Positions 1-8,512 of a stretch of 64,000 nt of DNA are shown here, piece by piece. How positions within the stretch are numbered: position 1 is the first letter of the stretch; the number at the start of each line of letters is the position of its first letter. Both the position numbers and the translations under genes were made by a program. Below the pieces are notes generated by a model. That model made no database searches, was not told the origin of the DNA, and worked only from the letters and a program-made list of their open reading frames with translations. Source of the stretch: Clostridia bacterium (GTDB lineage: Bacteria > Bacillota > Clostridia > Oscillospirales > Acutalibacteraceae). The stretch is from positions 1 through 64,000 of the forward strand of contig JAFQCR010000011.1 of NCBI GenBank assembly GCA_017416345.1, written 5' to 3'.

Positions 1-1824
1 TCCTCTGCTGTCAGAGCCGACAGTGATTGGTATAAGCTTGAAAACGGACTTAACACTATCGTTAAGCAGGGTGTTTGCTATAAAAAGGATGTTACCGACA
101 TCGTTTATGAGCAGGGCACCAATCAGACCGCATATCAGATGGTACTCACCGGTCTTTCGACCGAGGACGGCAAGACCGCATATATGCGCCGATTCTCCGC
201 CGTTATGTACGTAAAATCGGGCGAAGCCTACACCTATTACGCATTGGGCGAAACCTCCTACAATCAGGTAGCCGCCACCTATAAGGTGATGAACGTTGAT
301 TTTGATGCGCCCTCCAACGGTGCAGGTCTCGTCACCGTAAGCGATGAATGGAAGACCCACCCTCAGGATTATAAGCTTGTAGCCTTCACCTTTGATGACG
401 GCCCTAAAGACGTTGACGGCAATGACCCCACCAACAACGCCACCCGAATGATAAATACCCTTAACAAATATGCCGGTGCAGGCACTATGTTTGTTATAGG
501 AAATGCTATCAACACACGTGGTGTCGGTCAGCTGGAATATGCTGTGTCCAAGGGCTTTGAGATCGCAAGCCACACTTATACCCACGCAAATATCAACTCC
601 TCATATCTTGAGACCCGCCCCGATTACACGGCGCAGGATTTCATTGACGAGCAGATCAAGCCCTTGAACGATTTACTTCAGGAAAAGATGGGTATTACAC
701 CTAAGTTCCTGCGTGCCTCCAACGGCTCCTGCCCTCAGCAGGTCATTGATGCTGCCGCCTCAATGAATATGCCGCTTGTTTTCGGCAACCAGGACGAGGC
801 AGGCAACACCGTTGCAACGGGTGACTATAAAGACGACACCACCGCCGACGAGGTCTACAACGCCATTATAAGTTCAATGTATGACGGCAAGGTCATACTG
901 ATGCACCATACCGATTGCTCTGCCGAAGCACTTGAAAGACTCTGCCCCGAGCTTTATGCTATGGGCTACCGCTTTGTAACCCTTTCCGAATTGTTTGAAT
1001 ACAAGCTGAAGGTTACCGATATTACTCAGGTCGATGTAGCCAACAGCTTTGGCGGTAACTCCGGTATTTATGACATTGATGATGTTGAGCTTAAATACTA
1101 CAATGAGGATCAGTGGTTCCTGCATCCCGAGGATTATAAGCTGCTTGCCTTCACCTTTGATGACGGCCCTACCGTTTCCGAAGCGGGTGACAACCCCGTC
1201 ACCAAGATAATCGACCTTTTTGAGGATTACAACGGTTATGCAACCTTCTTCTTTACGGGAAGAAGCCTTGCAAGCAACGGCACCGGTATCCCCAAGTACG
1301 CACTTTCCAAGGGCAACGAGCTTGCCAACCATTCGTACAACCACGAAAGCTTAAAGACCGATGTAACCGACAAGGAAGGAACCATTGCCGAGATCAAGAA
1401 TGTCAACGACTGGTACCGTGAGAATCTGGGATACGAGTGCAAGTGGTTCAGAGGCGCAGGCTTCTCGCAGAACAGCTATATGTGGGATTATCTCGATACC
1501 ATCGGTATGCCTGCGATAGGTAGAGCTGTCGGTCTCGGCAGCGACTATTCGGGCGGCACCTCTACTGCCGAGTCAATAATTGAGCATATCCGTTCGTTAG
1601 AGCTGACCAACGGCTCCATCATTTTGGGACATTCGACCAATACCAACAATGTCACACCCGATGCTTTGACAGTACTTCTTCCCGAGCTTTATGCCGAAGG
1701 CTACCGTTTCTGCACACTTTCGCAGTTGTTCTCGCTTCAGGGCATCGACTACGAGGATATCCCGACCGGTGAGTATATCAAGGGTGTTACCGTAGAAAAC
1801 GGCGAAGCCGTTTACTTGGATTGA
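1..1824 (+). CDS. Secreted polysaccharide deacetylase with two NodB domains (5' end cut off)
   Basis: The reading frame is open from base 1, so the true start lies outside the window. Two NodB-type deacetylase domains follow each other. Each has the metal-binding motif TFDDGP (near bases 387 and 1152), a second motif with two histidines (HTYTH near 572, HSYNH near 1330) and a late histidine motif (ILMHH, ILGH). This family removes acetyl groups from chitin, xylan or peptidoglycan sugars using a metal ion held by Asp-His-His. Both domains keep the visible ligands, so both may be active. The sequence before the first domain looks like an accessory domain of unknown kind. No signal peptide can be seen because the N-terminus is missing, so secretion is inferred from the family. 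A short peptide gene follows after 14 bases. Confidence 0.9.
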   Translation, partial: SSAVRADSDWYKLENGLNTIVKQGVCYKKDVTDIVYEQGTNQTAYQMVLTGLSTEDGKTAYMRRFSAVMYVKSGEAYTYYALGETSYNQVAATYKVMNVDFDAPSNGAGLVTVSDEWKTHPQDYKLVAFTFDDGPKDVDGNDPTNNATRMINTLNKYAGAGTMFVIGNAINTRGVGQLEYAVSKGFEIASHTYTHANINSSYLETRPDYTAQDFIDEQIKPLNDLLQEKMGITPKFLRASNGSCPQQVIDAAASMNMPLVFGNQDEAGNTVATGDYKDDTTADEVYNAIISSMYDGKVILMHHTDCSAEALERLCPELYAMGYRFVTLSELFEYKLKVTDITQVDVANSFGGNSGIYDIDDVELKYYNEDQWFLHPEDYKLLAFTFDDGPTVSEAGDNPVTKIIDLFEDYNGYATFFFTGRSLASNGTGIPKYALSKGNELANHSYNHESLKTDVTDKEGTIAEIKNVNDWYRENLGYECKWFRGAGFSQNSYMWDYLDTIGMPAIGRAVGLGSDYSGGTSTAESIIEHIRSLELTNGSIILGHSTNTNNVTPDALTVLLPELYAEGYRFCTLSQLFSLQGIDYEDIPTGEYIKGVTVENGEAVYLD

Positions 1825-1838
1825 TAGGAGGCTTTGAT

Positions 1839-1952
1839 ATGAAGGAATACAAGAAGCCCGAGGTCAATGTCATCTCGGTAACACAGACCACCCCCATTGC
1901 CGCAGGCTTTGAAATAAGCATCCCCGGCTTTGGCGGAGATTTTTGGGATTGA
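1839..1952 (+). CDS. Short 37-residue peptide of unknown function
   Basis: An ATG is preceded by a perfect AGGAGG (1826-1831) at good spacing and followed by 37 codons and TGA. The peptide begins MKEYKKPEVNVISV and ends in a Gly/Phe/Trp/Asp-rich tail (PGFGGDFWD). It has no cysteine and no clear membrane segment. It sits 14 bases after the deacetylase stop and just before a strong terminator, so it is very probably co-transcribed with the deacetylase. Short peptides opening with a Lys-Tyr-x-x-Pro pattern are common and uncharacterised in gut Firmicutes and Bacteroidetes. No modifying enzyme is adjacent, so calling it a modified-peptide precursor would be speculation. Confidence 0.6.
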   Translation: MKEYKKPEVNVISVTQTTPIAAGFEISIPGFGGDFWD

Positions 1953-1980
1953 CCCCTGATCTGACCAAAATAAAAAAGCG

Positions 1981-2035
1981 AAGAAGGTTCTTTGACCGCA
2001 AGCGGTCAAAGAACCTTCTTGTTTAGTCATTTTTT
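1981..2035 (+). terminator. Strong intrinsic terminator after the deacetylase and peptide genes
   Basis: A perfect 19-bp stem (1981-1999 with 2002-2020) has a two-base apparent loop and is followed by T-rich sequence ending in TTTTTT. It closes the deacetylase-peptide unit and separates it from glgB. Confidence 0.9.
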
Positions 2036-2054
2036 GCATTTTAAAAACTGACTA

Positions 2055-2083
2055 TTGAATTTTTGATGCATCATTGTTAAAAT
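2055..2083 (+). promoter_or_regulatory. Sigma-A-type promoter of glgB
   Basis: TTGAAT (2055-2060) and TAAAAT (2078-2083) are separated by 17 bases, about 65 bases before the glgB start. It resembles the promoter in front of glgC. Confidence 0.6.
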
Positions 2084-2148
2084 ATAATTAAGAGGTAATG
2101 CTAAACATACGTAAAAATGCCCAAAATGCCACTTGAGGAGGTTTCGCC

Positions 2149-4146
2149 GTGACCGACAGTAACAACCACATTCTTAAGATAGACCCGTATCTTGAGCCTT
2201 TTAAGGATGATATTGACCTAAGGCAAAAGCTGTTTGAAAAAAAGCGCAATGAATTGGTCGGCAAAAACGGTGAGATTTCCGAATTTGCCAACGGCTACAA
2301 ATACTTCGGTTTTCATAAGACCGAGGACGGCTGGGTCTACCGTGAGTGGGCACCTGCCGCCGAGGCAATGTATCTTACGGGTGATTTCAACGGTTGGAAC
2401 GCCTCGTCTCACCAAATGCAAAAACTTGAAAACGGTATTTTTGAGATATATTTAAAGGGCAAAAACGCCCTTAAAAAGGGTCAGAAGATCCAGGCTATCA
2501 TCATAAACTCGGGGCGTGAGCTTCGCCGCATCCCCCTTTATGCCACAAGGGTTGTGCAGGACCCCGTGACCTACCTTTGGTGCGCCGAGATCGACGACAC
2601 GCTTGAAGCCTTCAACTGGACCGATGCCGACTTTATTCCCGAAAGAACTCCGCTTATTTACGAGTGCCACATCGGTATGGCGCAGGAGGAAGGCCGCATC
2701 GGAACCTATACCGAATTTTGCAAAAATATCCTCCCCAGAATCAAAAAACTGGGCTATAACACCATTCAGATAATGGCCGTAATGGAGCATCCTTACTACG
2801 GTTCGTTTGGCTATCAGGTGTCAAACTTCTTTGCCGCATCCTCCAAATACGGCACAAGCAAGGAGCTTAAAAGATTGATCAACACCGCCCACAAAATGGG
2901 CATAACCGTGTTGCTGGACGTGGTTCACTCCCACGCTGTTAAAAACACCAACGAGGGTCTTAATGAGTTTGACGGCACCGTGCACCAGTTTTTCCATGAG
3001 GGTAGCAAGGGCGACCATAGCGCCTGGGGCACCAAGCTTTTCAACTACGGCAAAAACGAGGTCCTGCACTTTTTGCTTTCCAACCTCAAATTCTGGATGG
3101 ATGTATTCCATTTTGACGGCTTCCGTTTTGACGGTGTTACCTCGATGCTTTACCACGACCACGGTCTGGGAAGTGCATTTACAAGCTACGATATGTACTT
3201 TTCCATGAACACCGACACCGAGGCTGTGACCTACCTGCAGTTGGCCAACGACCTTATCCACAAGCTGAACCCCAATGCACTTACGGTCGCCGAGGATATG
3301 AGCGGTATGCCGGGAATGTGCATCCCCATTGACCAAGGCGGCATCGGCTTTGATTATCGCCTTTCGATGGGCGTTCCCGACCTTTGGATAAAGACCATCA
3401 AGGAATACACCGACGAAAATTGGGATATGCCAAAGCTTTGGTACGAGCTGACCTCCCGCCGTCCGAAGGAGAAAAACATCGGCTACTGCGAATCGCACGA
3501 CCAGGCGCTTGTGGGCGACAAGACCATTATGTTCCGTCTGTGCGATGCCGAAATGTACACCGGTATGAACAAGTTTGGCGGAAATATCATTGTTGACCGA
3601 GGCATTGCCCTGCACAAGATGATACGACTTATCACCTCAAGCCTTGCAGGCGAAGGCTACCTTAACTTTATGGGCAATGAGTTTGGCCACCCCGAGTGGA
3701 TAGACTTCCCCCGTGAGGGCAACGGCTGGAGCTACCATTATTGCCGCAGGCAATGGAGCCTTGTGGACAACGAAAACTTACGTTACCGTGAGCTGAACGC
3801 CTTTGATGCCGCTATGATAAAGCTGCTCAAAAAGGAAAATATCCTGAACCTTGGCGTGAAGAATCAGTGGGTCCACCAAGAGGATAAAATAATCATCTAC
3901 ACAAAGGGCGATATCGTTTTTATCTTCAATTTCAACCCCTCAAGATCGTTCGACGGGTACTTTGTTCCGGTTGAAAACAAGGGTCGCTACAAGGTCATCC
4001 TTTCGTCCGATGACGGTGAGTTCGGCGGCTTTTCGAGGGTCGACAATTCAACGAAATACAAGACCTTTGACACTCCGGCAGGCTGGGTCGGCTTTAAATG
4101 CTACCTTCCATCCCGCAGCGCCATCGTCTTAAAACGCATCAAATAA
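2149..4146 (+). CDS. glgB: 1,4-alpha-glucan branching enzyme, eukaryote-like type
   Basis: This GH13 enzyme cuts alpha-1,4 glucan chains and rejoins them as alpha-1,6 branches in glycogen. The 665-residue protein has an N-terminal carbohydrate-binding fold (YLTGDFNGWN near residue 85), then the catalytic barrel. The nucleophile is Asp328 in DGFRFD, the acid/base is Glu382 in VAEDM, and the third acid is Asp451 in SHDQALVGD. The wording of these motifs and of MAVMEHPYYGSFGYQV matches the branching enzymes of eukaryotes and some anaerobic bacteria more than the E. coli GlgB type. The start is GTG after a GAGGAGG site. It has its own promoter and terminator and precedes glgC. Confidence 0.93.
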   Translation: MTDSNNHILKIDPYLEPFKDDIDLRQKLFEKKRNELVGKNGEISEFANGYKYFGFHKTEDGWVYREWAPAAEAMYLTGDFNGWNASSHQMQKLENGIFEIYLKGKNALKKGQKIQAIIINSGRELRRIPLYATRVVQDPVTYLWCAEIDDTLEAFNWTDADFIPERTPLIYECHIGMAQEEGRIGTYTEFCKNILPRIKKLGYNTIQIMAVMEHPYYGSFGYQVSNFFAASSKYGTSKELKRLINTAHKMGITVLLDVVHSHAVKNTNEGLNEFDGTVHQFFHEGSKGDHSAWGTKLFNYGKNEVLHFLLSNLKFWMDVFHFDGFRFDGVTSMLYHDHGLGSAFTSYDMYFSMNTDTEAVTYLQLANDLIHKLNPNALTVAEDMSGMPGMCIPIDQGGIGFDYRLSMGVPDLWIKTIKEYTDENWDMPKLWYELTSRRPKEKNIGYCESHDQALVGDKTIMFRLCDAEMYTGMNKFGGNIIVDRGIALHKMIRLITSSLAGEGYLNFMGNEFGHPEWIDFPREGNGWSYHYCRRQWSLVDNENLRYRELNAFDAAMIKLLKKENILNLGVKNQWVHQEDKIIIYTKGDIVFIFNFNPSRSFDGYFVPVENKGRYKVILSSDDGEFGGFSRVDNSTKYKTFDTPAGWVGFKCYLPSRSAIVLKRIK

Positions 4147-4152
4147 TCTCAA

Positions 4153-4196
4153 AAAACACCTTCAAAGTTGATCACTTTGAGGGTGTTTTGTTTTTG
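4153..4196 (+). terminator. Intrinsic terminator after glgB
   Basis: A 16-bp stem with one wobble pair (4153-4168 with 4174-4189) is followed by a T-rich stretch. It makes glgB a separate transcript from glgCDA. Confidence 0.85.
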
Positions 4197-4323
4197 AGTG
4201 CTGACCCTTAATTAGTTGTCAATTTAGGTCAAAAACTGTCACAGCAGCGCCAAAATTGTGCAATGTGCACAATTTCTGTCTTAAAAATCTACTCGCATAA
4301 ATTGAAAAATACTAAAATATCTA

Positions 4324-4352
4324 TTGAAATTTCCAATTAACGTTGCTAAAAT
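4324..4352 (+). promoter_or_regulatory. Sigma-A-type promoter of glgCDA
   Basis: TTGAAA (4324-4329), 17 bases, then TAAAAT (4347-4352), about 85 bases before the glgC start. The rest of the 4197-4436 gap is AT-rich with no gene seen. Confidence 0.6.
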
Positions 4353-4436
4353 AGAATATGGAAATACAATTGGGCCGATTATACACTTTGTGCATGACCT
4401 ACCCATAAAAAAACAAACTGCAAGGAGTGACATTCA

Positions 4437-5654
4437 GTGAAAAAAACAGAATGTGTCGCAATGCTGCTGGCCGGAGGTCAAGGAAGCCGTTTGGGTGTCC
4501 TCACCCAGAACATTGCCAAGCCTGCCGTTCCCTATGGCGGAAAGTACCGCATAATCGACTTTCCTCTTTCGAACTGCACCAACTCGGGTATAGACACCGT
4601 AGGTGTGCTCACCCAGTATCAGCCGCTTGAGCTGAACGACTATATCGGCTCGGGCAAACCGTGGGATCTTGACCGTTCCAACGGCGGTGTGCATATCCTG
4701 CCCCCTTATCAGAACAACAAGGGCGGCGATTGGTACAAGGGTACCGCCAATGCGATCTATCAGAACATCCCGTTCATCAAGCGCTATGATCCCGAGTATG
4801 TTCTCATCCTTTCGGGTGACCACATCTACAAAATGGATTACAGCGATATGATCGAACAGCATAAGGAGTCGGGTGCCGACTGTACCATTGCCGTTATCGA
4901 GGTTCCGATGGAGGAAGCCTCACGTTTCGGCATCATGAACTGCAATCCCGACGGCTCTATTTACGAGTTTGAGGAGAAACCCAAGAATCCGAAGAGCAAT
5001 CTTGCTTCAATGGGTATCTACGTTTTCTCGTGGGATAAGCTGAAGAAATATCTTGAGGAGGACGAGGCCGACCCCAACTCCTCCAACGATTTCGGTAAAA
5101 ACATCATCCCCAATATGCTGAACGACAACCAGAAGATGGTGGTCTACCGCTTTGCCGATTACTGGAAGGATGTCGGAACCATTGATTCTCTTTGGGAGGC
5201 CAACCTTGACCTTCTTGATCCCAAGATCAAGCTTGATCTGTCCGACCCCAAGTGGAGGATATATTCCAGAACTCCCAGCGCACCTCCACAATATATTTCG
5301 GATACCGCCAAGGTTCAGAATTCCCTTATCACCGAGGGCTGTGAGGTGTTCGGCACGGTCGATTTCTCGATCTTGTTTGACAATGTCACCGTCGAGGAAG
5401 GCGCAATTGTCAAGGATTCTCTTGTAATGCCGGGTGCCGTTATCAAAAAGGGCGCATCGGTTCAGTATGCCATCATTGCCGAAAACGTTGTTGTTGAGGA
5501 AAGTGCTTCGGTCGGTGAGCGACCCGAAGATGTAAGCGACCTTTCAAGCTGGGGCGTTTCGGTCGTAGGTGCAGGACTCACCATTGGCAAAAACGCCAAG
5601 GTGAAGGCCGGAGTTATGATTAAAGAAAACTTGGAAGAGGGTGGCAAGCAATGA
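4437..5654 (+). CDS. glgC: Glucose-1-phosphate adenylyltransferase, catalytic subunit
   Basis: The enzyme makes ADP-glucose from glucose-1-phosphate and ATP, the committed step of glycogen synthesis. The N-terminal nucleotidyltransferase domain carries [14 protein letters not shown] and the substrate region [27 protein letters not shown] and a C-terminal left-handed beta-helix follow. At 405 residues it has the usual length. The start is GTG, 8 bases after AAGGAG. Its stop overlaps the glgD start by four bases (ATGA), which points to translational coupling. Firmicutes GlgC and GlgD normally form a mixed complex. Confidence 0.95.
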   Translation: MKKTECVAMLLAGGQGSRLGVLTQNIAKPAVPYGGKYRIIDFPLSNCTNSGIDTVGVLTQYQPLELNDYIGSGKPWDLDRSNGGVHILPPYQNNKGGDWYKGTANAIYQNIPFIKRYDPEYVLILSGDHIYKMDYSDMIEQHKESGADCTIAVIEVPMEEASRFGIMNCNPDGSIYEFEEKPKNPKSNLASMGIYVFSWDKLKKYLEEDEADPNSSNDFGKNIIPNMLNDNQKMVVYRFADYWKDVGTIDSLWEANLDLLDPKIKLDLSDPKWRIYSRTPSAPPQYISDTAKVQNSLITEGCEVFGTVDFSILFDNVTVEEGAIVKDSLVMPGAVIKKGASVQYAIIAENVVVEESASVGERPEDVSDLSSWGVSVVGAGLTIGKNAKVKAGVMIKENLEEGGKQ

Positions 5655-6769
5655 GAAAGACCAATGTTTTAGGTATCGTGTTCCCCAACGCACACGACAA
5701 TCTTATGGGCGAAATGACCGAGTTCCGTTCAATGGGTTCACTTCCCTTCTGCGGACGTTACAGAGTGATCGACTTTTCGCTTTCCAATCTTGTTAACGCA
5801 GGTGTTTCCAAGGTCGGTATAGTTACCAAAAACAACTATCAGTCGCTTATGGACCATATCGGTACCGGCAAGGCCTGGGATCTTGACCGTAAATCGGGCG
5901 GATTGTTCTTCCTTCCCCCCTATTCAAATACCGATGCCAAGGTCTACAAAGGCCACGTTGACGGACTTTTCGGTGCTATGAACTTCCTTCGCAGCTCGTC
6001 CGAGGAATACGTTGTAATGTGTGACTGCGATATCATCACCAACTTTGATCTTAGCGATATGATCGACCGCCACATCGACAGCGGAGCCGATATCACCATC
6101 GCCTACAAAAAGGGCGTTATGCCGCAGAATAACCACGACGTTATGGCATTCAAGCTGGACGGCGACAAGATCACCGATATCAAGTTTGCCGCTCCCGAGT
6201 CGGCCGACCGCTGTGTCAGCCTTGACATAACCGTTATGTCAAAGGAACTTCTCATTAAGATAATCGAGGAAGGCTTTGAGCGCAACTTCACAAGTATTGC
6301 ACGTGACGTATATCAGCGCAGCCTTGATAAACTGGATATCCGCGGCTATGAGGTTACCGAGTATGCCGCCGTTATGGACAGCCCCGAGACCTACGCCAAG
6401 GTCACAGCCGAGGTCGTAAACGATCCGGCAGTTCGCCGTCAGCTGTTCTGCAAGGATCGTCCCGTGTTTACCAAGACCCGTGACGATATGCCCACCATCT
6501 ACGGACTTGACAGTGAGGTCAAAAACAGCCTTATTGCCGACGGTTGCGTTATCGAAGGCACCGTTAAGAACTCGGTTCTTTTCAGAGGAGTTAAGGTCGG
6601 CAAAGATGCTGTTATCGAGAACTGTATCATTATGCAGGATTCGGTTATCGAGGCCAACGCAGACCTGCAGTTTGTAACACTTGACAAGAAGGTCAGGATA
6701 ACGGTCGGCAAGACCTTGAGAGGCACCGAGACCTATCCTATTTATGTCCGCAAAAAAGCAGAGGTTTAA
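5651..6769 (+). CDS. glgD: GlgD, partner subunit of ADP-glucose pyrophosphorylase
   Basis: The 372-residue protein has the GlgC fold but lacks the intact catalytic signature. Where GlgC has GGQGSRLG this protein reads [12 protein letters not shown], while the region [14 protein letters not shown] is kept. In Firmicutes, GlgD acts as a regulatory or supporting subunit for GlgC. The C-terminal half has the beta-helix repeats ([16 protein letters not shown]). It begins within the glgC stop codon and is followed after 3 bases by glgA, so the three genes form one tight operon. Confidence 0.93.
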   Translation: MRKTNVLGIVFPNAHDNLMGEMTEFRSMGSLPFCGRYRVIDFSLSNLVNAGVSKVGIVTKNNYQSLMDHIGTGKAWDLDRKSGGLFFLPPYSNTDAKVYKGHVDGLFGAMNFLRSSSEEYVVMCDCDIITNFDLSDMIDRHIDSGADITIAYKKGVMPQNNHDVMAFKLDGDKITDIKFAAPESADRCVSLDITVMSKELLIKIIEEGFERNFTSIARDVYQRSLDKLDIRGYEVTEYAAVMDSPETYAKVTAEVVNDPAVRRQLFCKDRPVFTKTRDDMPTIYGLDSEVKNSLIADGCVIEGTVKNSVLFRGVKVGKDAVIENCIIMQDSVIEANADLQFVTLDKKVRITVGKTLRGTETYPIYVRKKAEV

Positions 6770-6772
6770 AAT

Positions 6773-8191
6773 ATGAAAGTATTATACGCTACAAGTGAAG
6801 CCTACCCTTACGCTATGTCGGGTGGCTTGGCCGATGTTGCGGGCGCCTTACCTAAGGCACTTCGCAAAAGGCTGATAGGCTGCCGAGTCGTGCTTCCGCT
6901 TTATGACACCATAAGCGAAGAAATGCGCAACTCTATGCAGTTCATCACAAGCATAACCGTTCCCGTTGCCTGGCGCAGACAGTACTGCGGTATTTTTGAG
7001 GCCAAGCACGACGGTGTTATCTATTATTTTATCGACAATCAGTACTACTTCAAGCGTGGCACTCTTTACGGCAATTATGACGATGCGGAGCGATTTGCTT
7101 TCTTCTCCCGTGCCGTGCTGGAAATGATCCCTCACATTGATTTTGTGCCGGATATCATCCATTGTAACGATTGGCAAACGGCGCTTATCCCCGTTTTCCT
7201 TGACACGCTGTACCGAATGGTCGATCCTTACAAGAACATCCGCACGGTGTTCACCATTCACAATATTCAGTACCAGGGCAAATACAGCAAGGATCTTATT
7301 GAGGACGTTGTCGGTCTGCCCCAGGATTCGGCACACCTTGTTGAGTATGACGGCTGTGTAAACCTTATGAAGGGCGCTGTTGAGTGTGCCGACCGTGTCA
7401 CCACCGTCAGCCCCACTTATGCCGAGGAGATCAAGGACCCGTGGTTTGCTCACGGACTCGACGGTATTATCCGTGACCGTGCATTTAAGCTTCTGGGTAT
7501 CGTAAACGGCATTGATGTTGACGTTTACGACCCCGAAAAGGACACCCACCTTTGGCAGAATTACACCGCCGAGGATATTTCGGGCAAGGCAGTCAACAAG
7601 GCCGAGCTGCAGAAATATTTCGGACTTCCCGAGCGTGCCGACGTCCCTATCATCGGAATCGTCACCCGCCTTGTTTCGCATAAAGGTATCGACCTTGTGA
7701 AGGCTGTATTTGAGGAGATGGTTGCAAACGATGTTCAGTTTGTCATCCTCGGCAGCGGCGAATTGGAGTTTGAGACCTTCTTCCACGAGCAGCGAAACGC
7801 TCACCCCGATAAGGTGGCATTAAAGCTCGGCTTCATCCCCGATCTTGCACACAAGATATACGCAGGCGCCGATATTTTCCTGATGCCGTCCAAGAGTGAG
7901 CCTTGCGGACTTGCACAGATGATAGCTCTGCGCTACGGCACCATCCCCATCGTGCGTGAGACCGGCGGACTTCGCGACACCGTTACCGACAGCGGCGATA
8001 ATGAGGGCAACGGCTTTACCTTTAAGACCTACAATGCACACGATATGGCCTACGCCGTAAACCGTGCGCTTCAGGGCTACAAAAACGAAGGCTGGGATAT
8101 CCTCGTAAAACGAGCCATGGACTGCGACAACAGCTGGGCCCGCTCCGCCGGAGTTTATATCAAGATGTATAAAGAGATTCTTGGTAAATAA
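6773..8191 (+). CDS. glgA: Glycogen synthase (ADP-glucose type, GT5)
   Basis: The enzyme transfers glucose from ADP-glucose to the growing alpha-1,4 chain. The 472-residue protein starts MKVLYATSEAYPYAMSGGLA. The N-terminal glycine loop reads MSGGLADV, where E. coli has KTGGLADV; the missing Lys is common in Firmicutes. The C-terminal donor-binding region has PSKSEPCGLAQM and RETGGLRDTV. It is the last gene of the glgCDA operon and is followed by a strong terminator. Length and motif order are normal. Confidence 0.95.
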   Translation: MKVLYATSEAYPYAMSGGLADVAGALPKALRKRLIGCRVVLPLYDTISEEMRNSMQFITSITVPVAWRRQYCGIFEAKHDGVIYYFIDNQYYFKRGTLYGNYDDAERFAFFSRAVLEMIPHIDFVPDIIHCNDWQTALIPVFLDTLYRMVDPYKNIRTVFTIHNIQYQGKYSKDLIEDVVGLPQDSAHLVEYDGCVNLMKGAVECADRVTTVSPTYAEEIKDPWFAHGLDGIIRDRAFKLLGIVNGIDVDVYDPEKDTHLWQNYTAEDISGKAVNKAELQKYFGLPERADVPIIGIVTRLVSHKGIDLVKAVFEEMVANDVQFVILGSGELEFETFFHEQRNAHPDKVALKLGFIPDLAHKIYAGADIFLMPSKSEPCGLAQMIALRYGTIPIVRETGGLRDTVTDSGDNEGNGFTFKTYNAHDMAYAVNRALQGYKNEGWDILVKRAMDCDNSWARSAGVYIKMYKEILGK

Positions 8192-8201
8192 TCAAAACAG
8201 C

Positions 8202-8246
8202 AAAACAGCACCCAAAGCACATTAGCTTTGGGTGCTGTTTTTTTAC
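8202..8246 (+). terminator. Intrinsic terminator after glgA
   Basis: A perfect 17-bp stem (8202-8218 with 8225-8241) has a 6-base loop and a run of T. It ends the glycogen operon. Confidence 0.92.
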
Positions 8247-8262
8247 TTTTGATCAAGCCTTT

Positions 8263-8503
8263 GCGGACCGTCGGGGACGCCGGTCCCTACATTTTCTGTC
8301 AAGATATCTTGTAGGGAAGGCATTTATGCCTTCCGCAAAACCGAAGTATGTCCGGCGCACACATAGATGCACCCCTACAATGCCTTCCCCTTGAGGGGAA
8401 GGTGGCAGGCGGAGCCTGACGGATGAGGTGAACACCGCCACCAAAGATCATAAATGATACAATACAGCCGGCTTTCAACGGTCGATTCGTGAATCGACCC
8501 TAC
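8263..8503. repeat. Patch of small hairpin repeats with GTAGGG borders
   Basis: The 8192-8512 gap holds no gene. Besides the glgA terminator it contains four short hairpin units: 8263-8290 (minus), 8311-8336 (plus), 8351-8378 (minus) and 8479-8503 (minus). Each starts GTAGGG when read in its own orientation, then has two complementary arms, and ends with a CCG-like border. The arms differ between units but pair within each unit, more loosely in 8351-8378. A further hairpin-rich stretch at 8382-8430 resembles a repeat often seen in gut Oscillospiraceae. Related units occur at 19815 and 28846. Confidence 0.75.
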
Positions 8504-8512
8504 GCTATATTG

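Noticed and set aside
6848-7804. A 318-codon open frame on the minus strand
   Set aside because: Antisense shadow of glgA.
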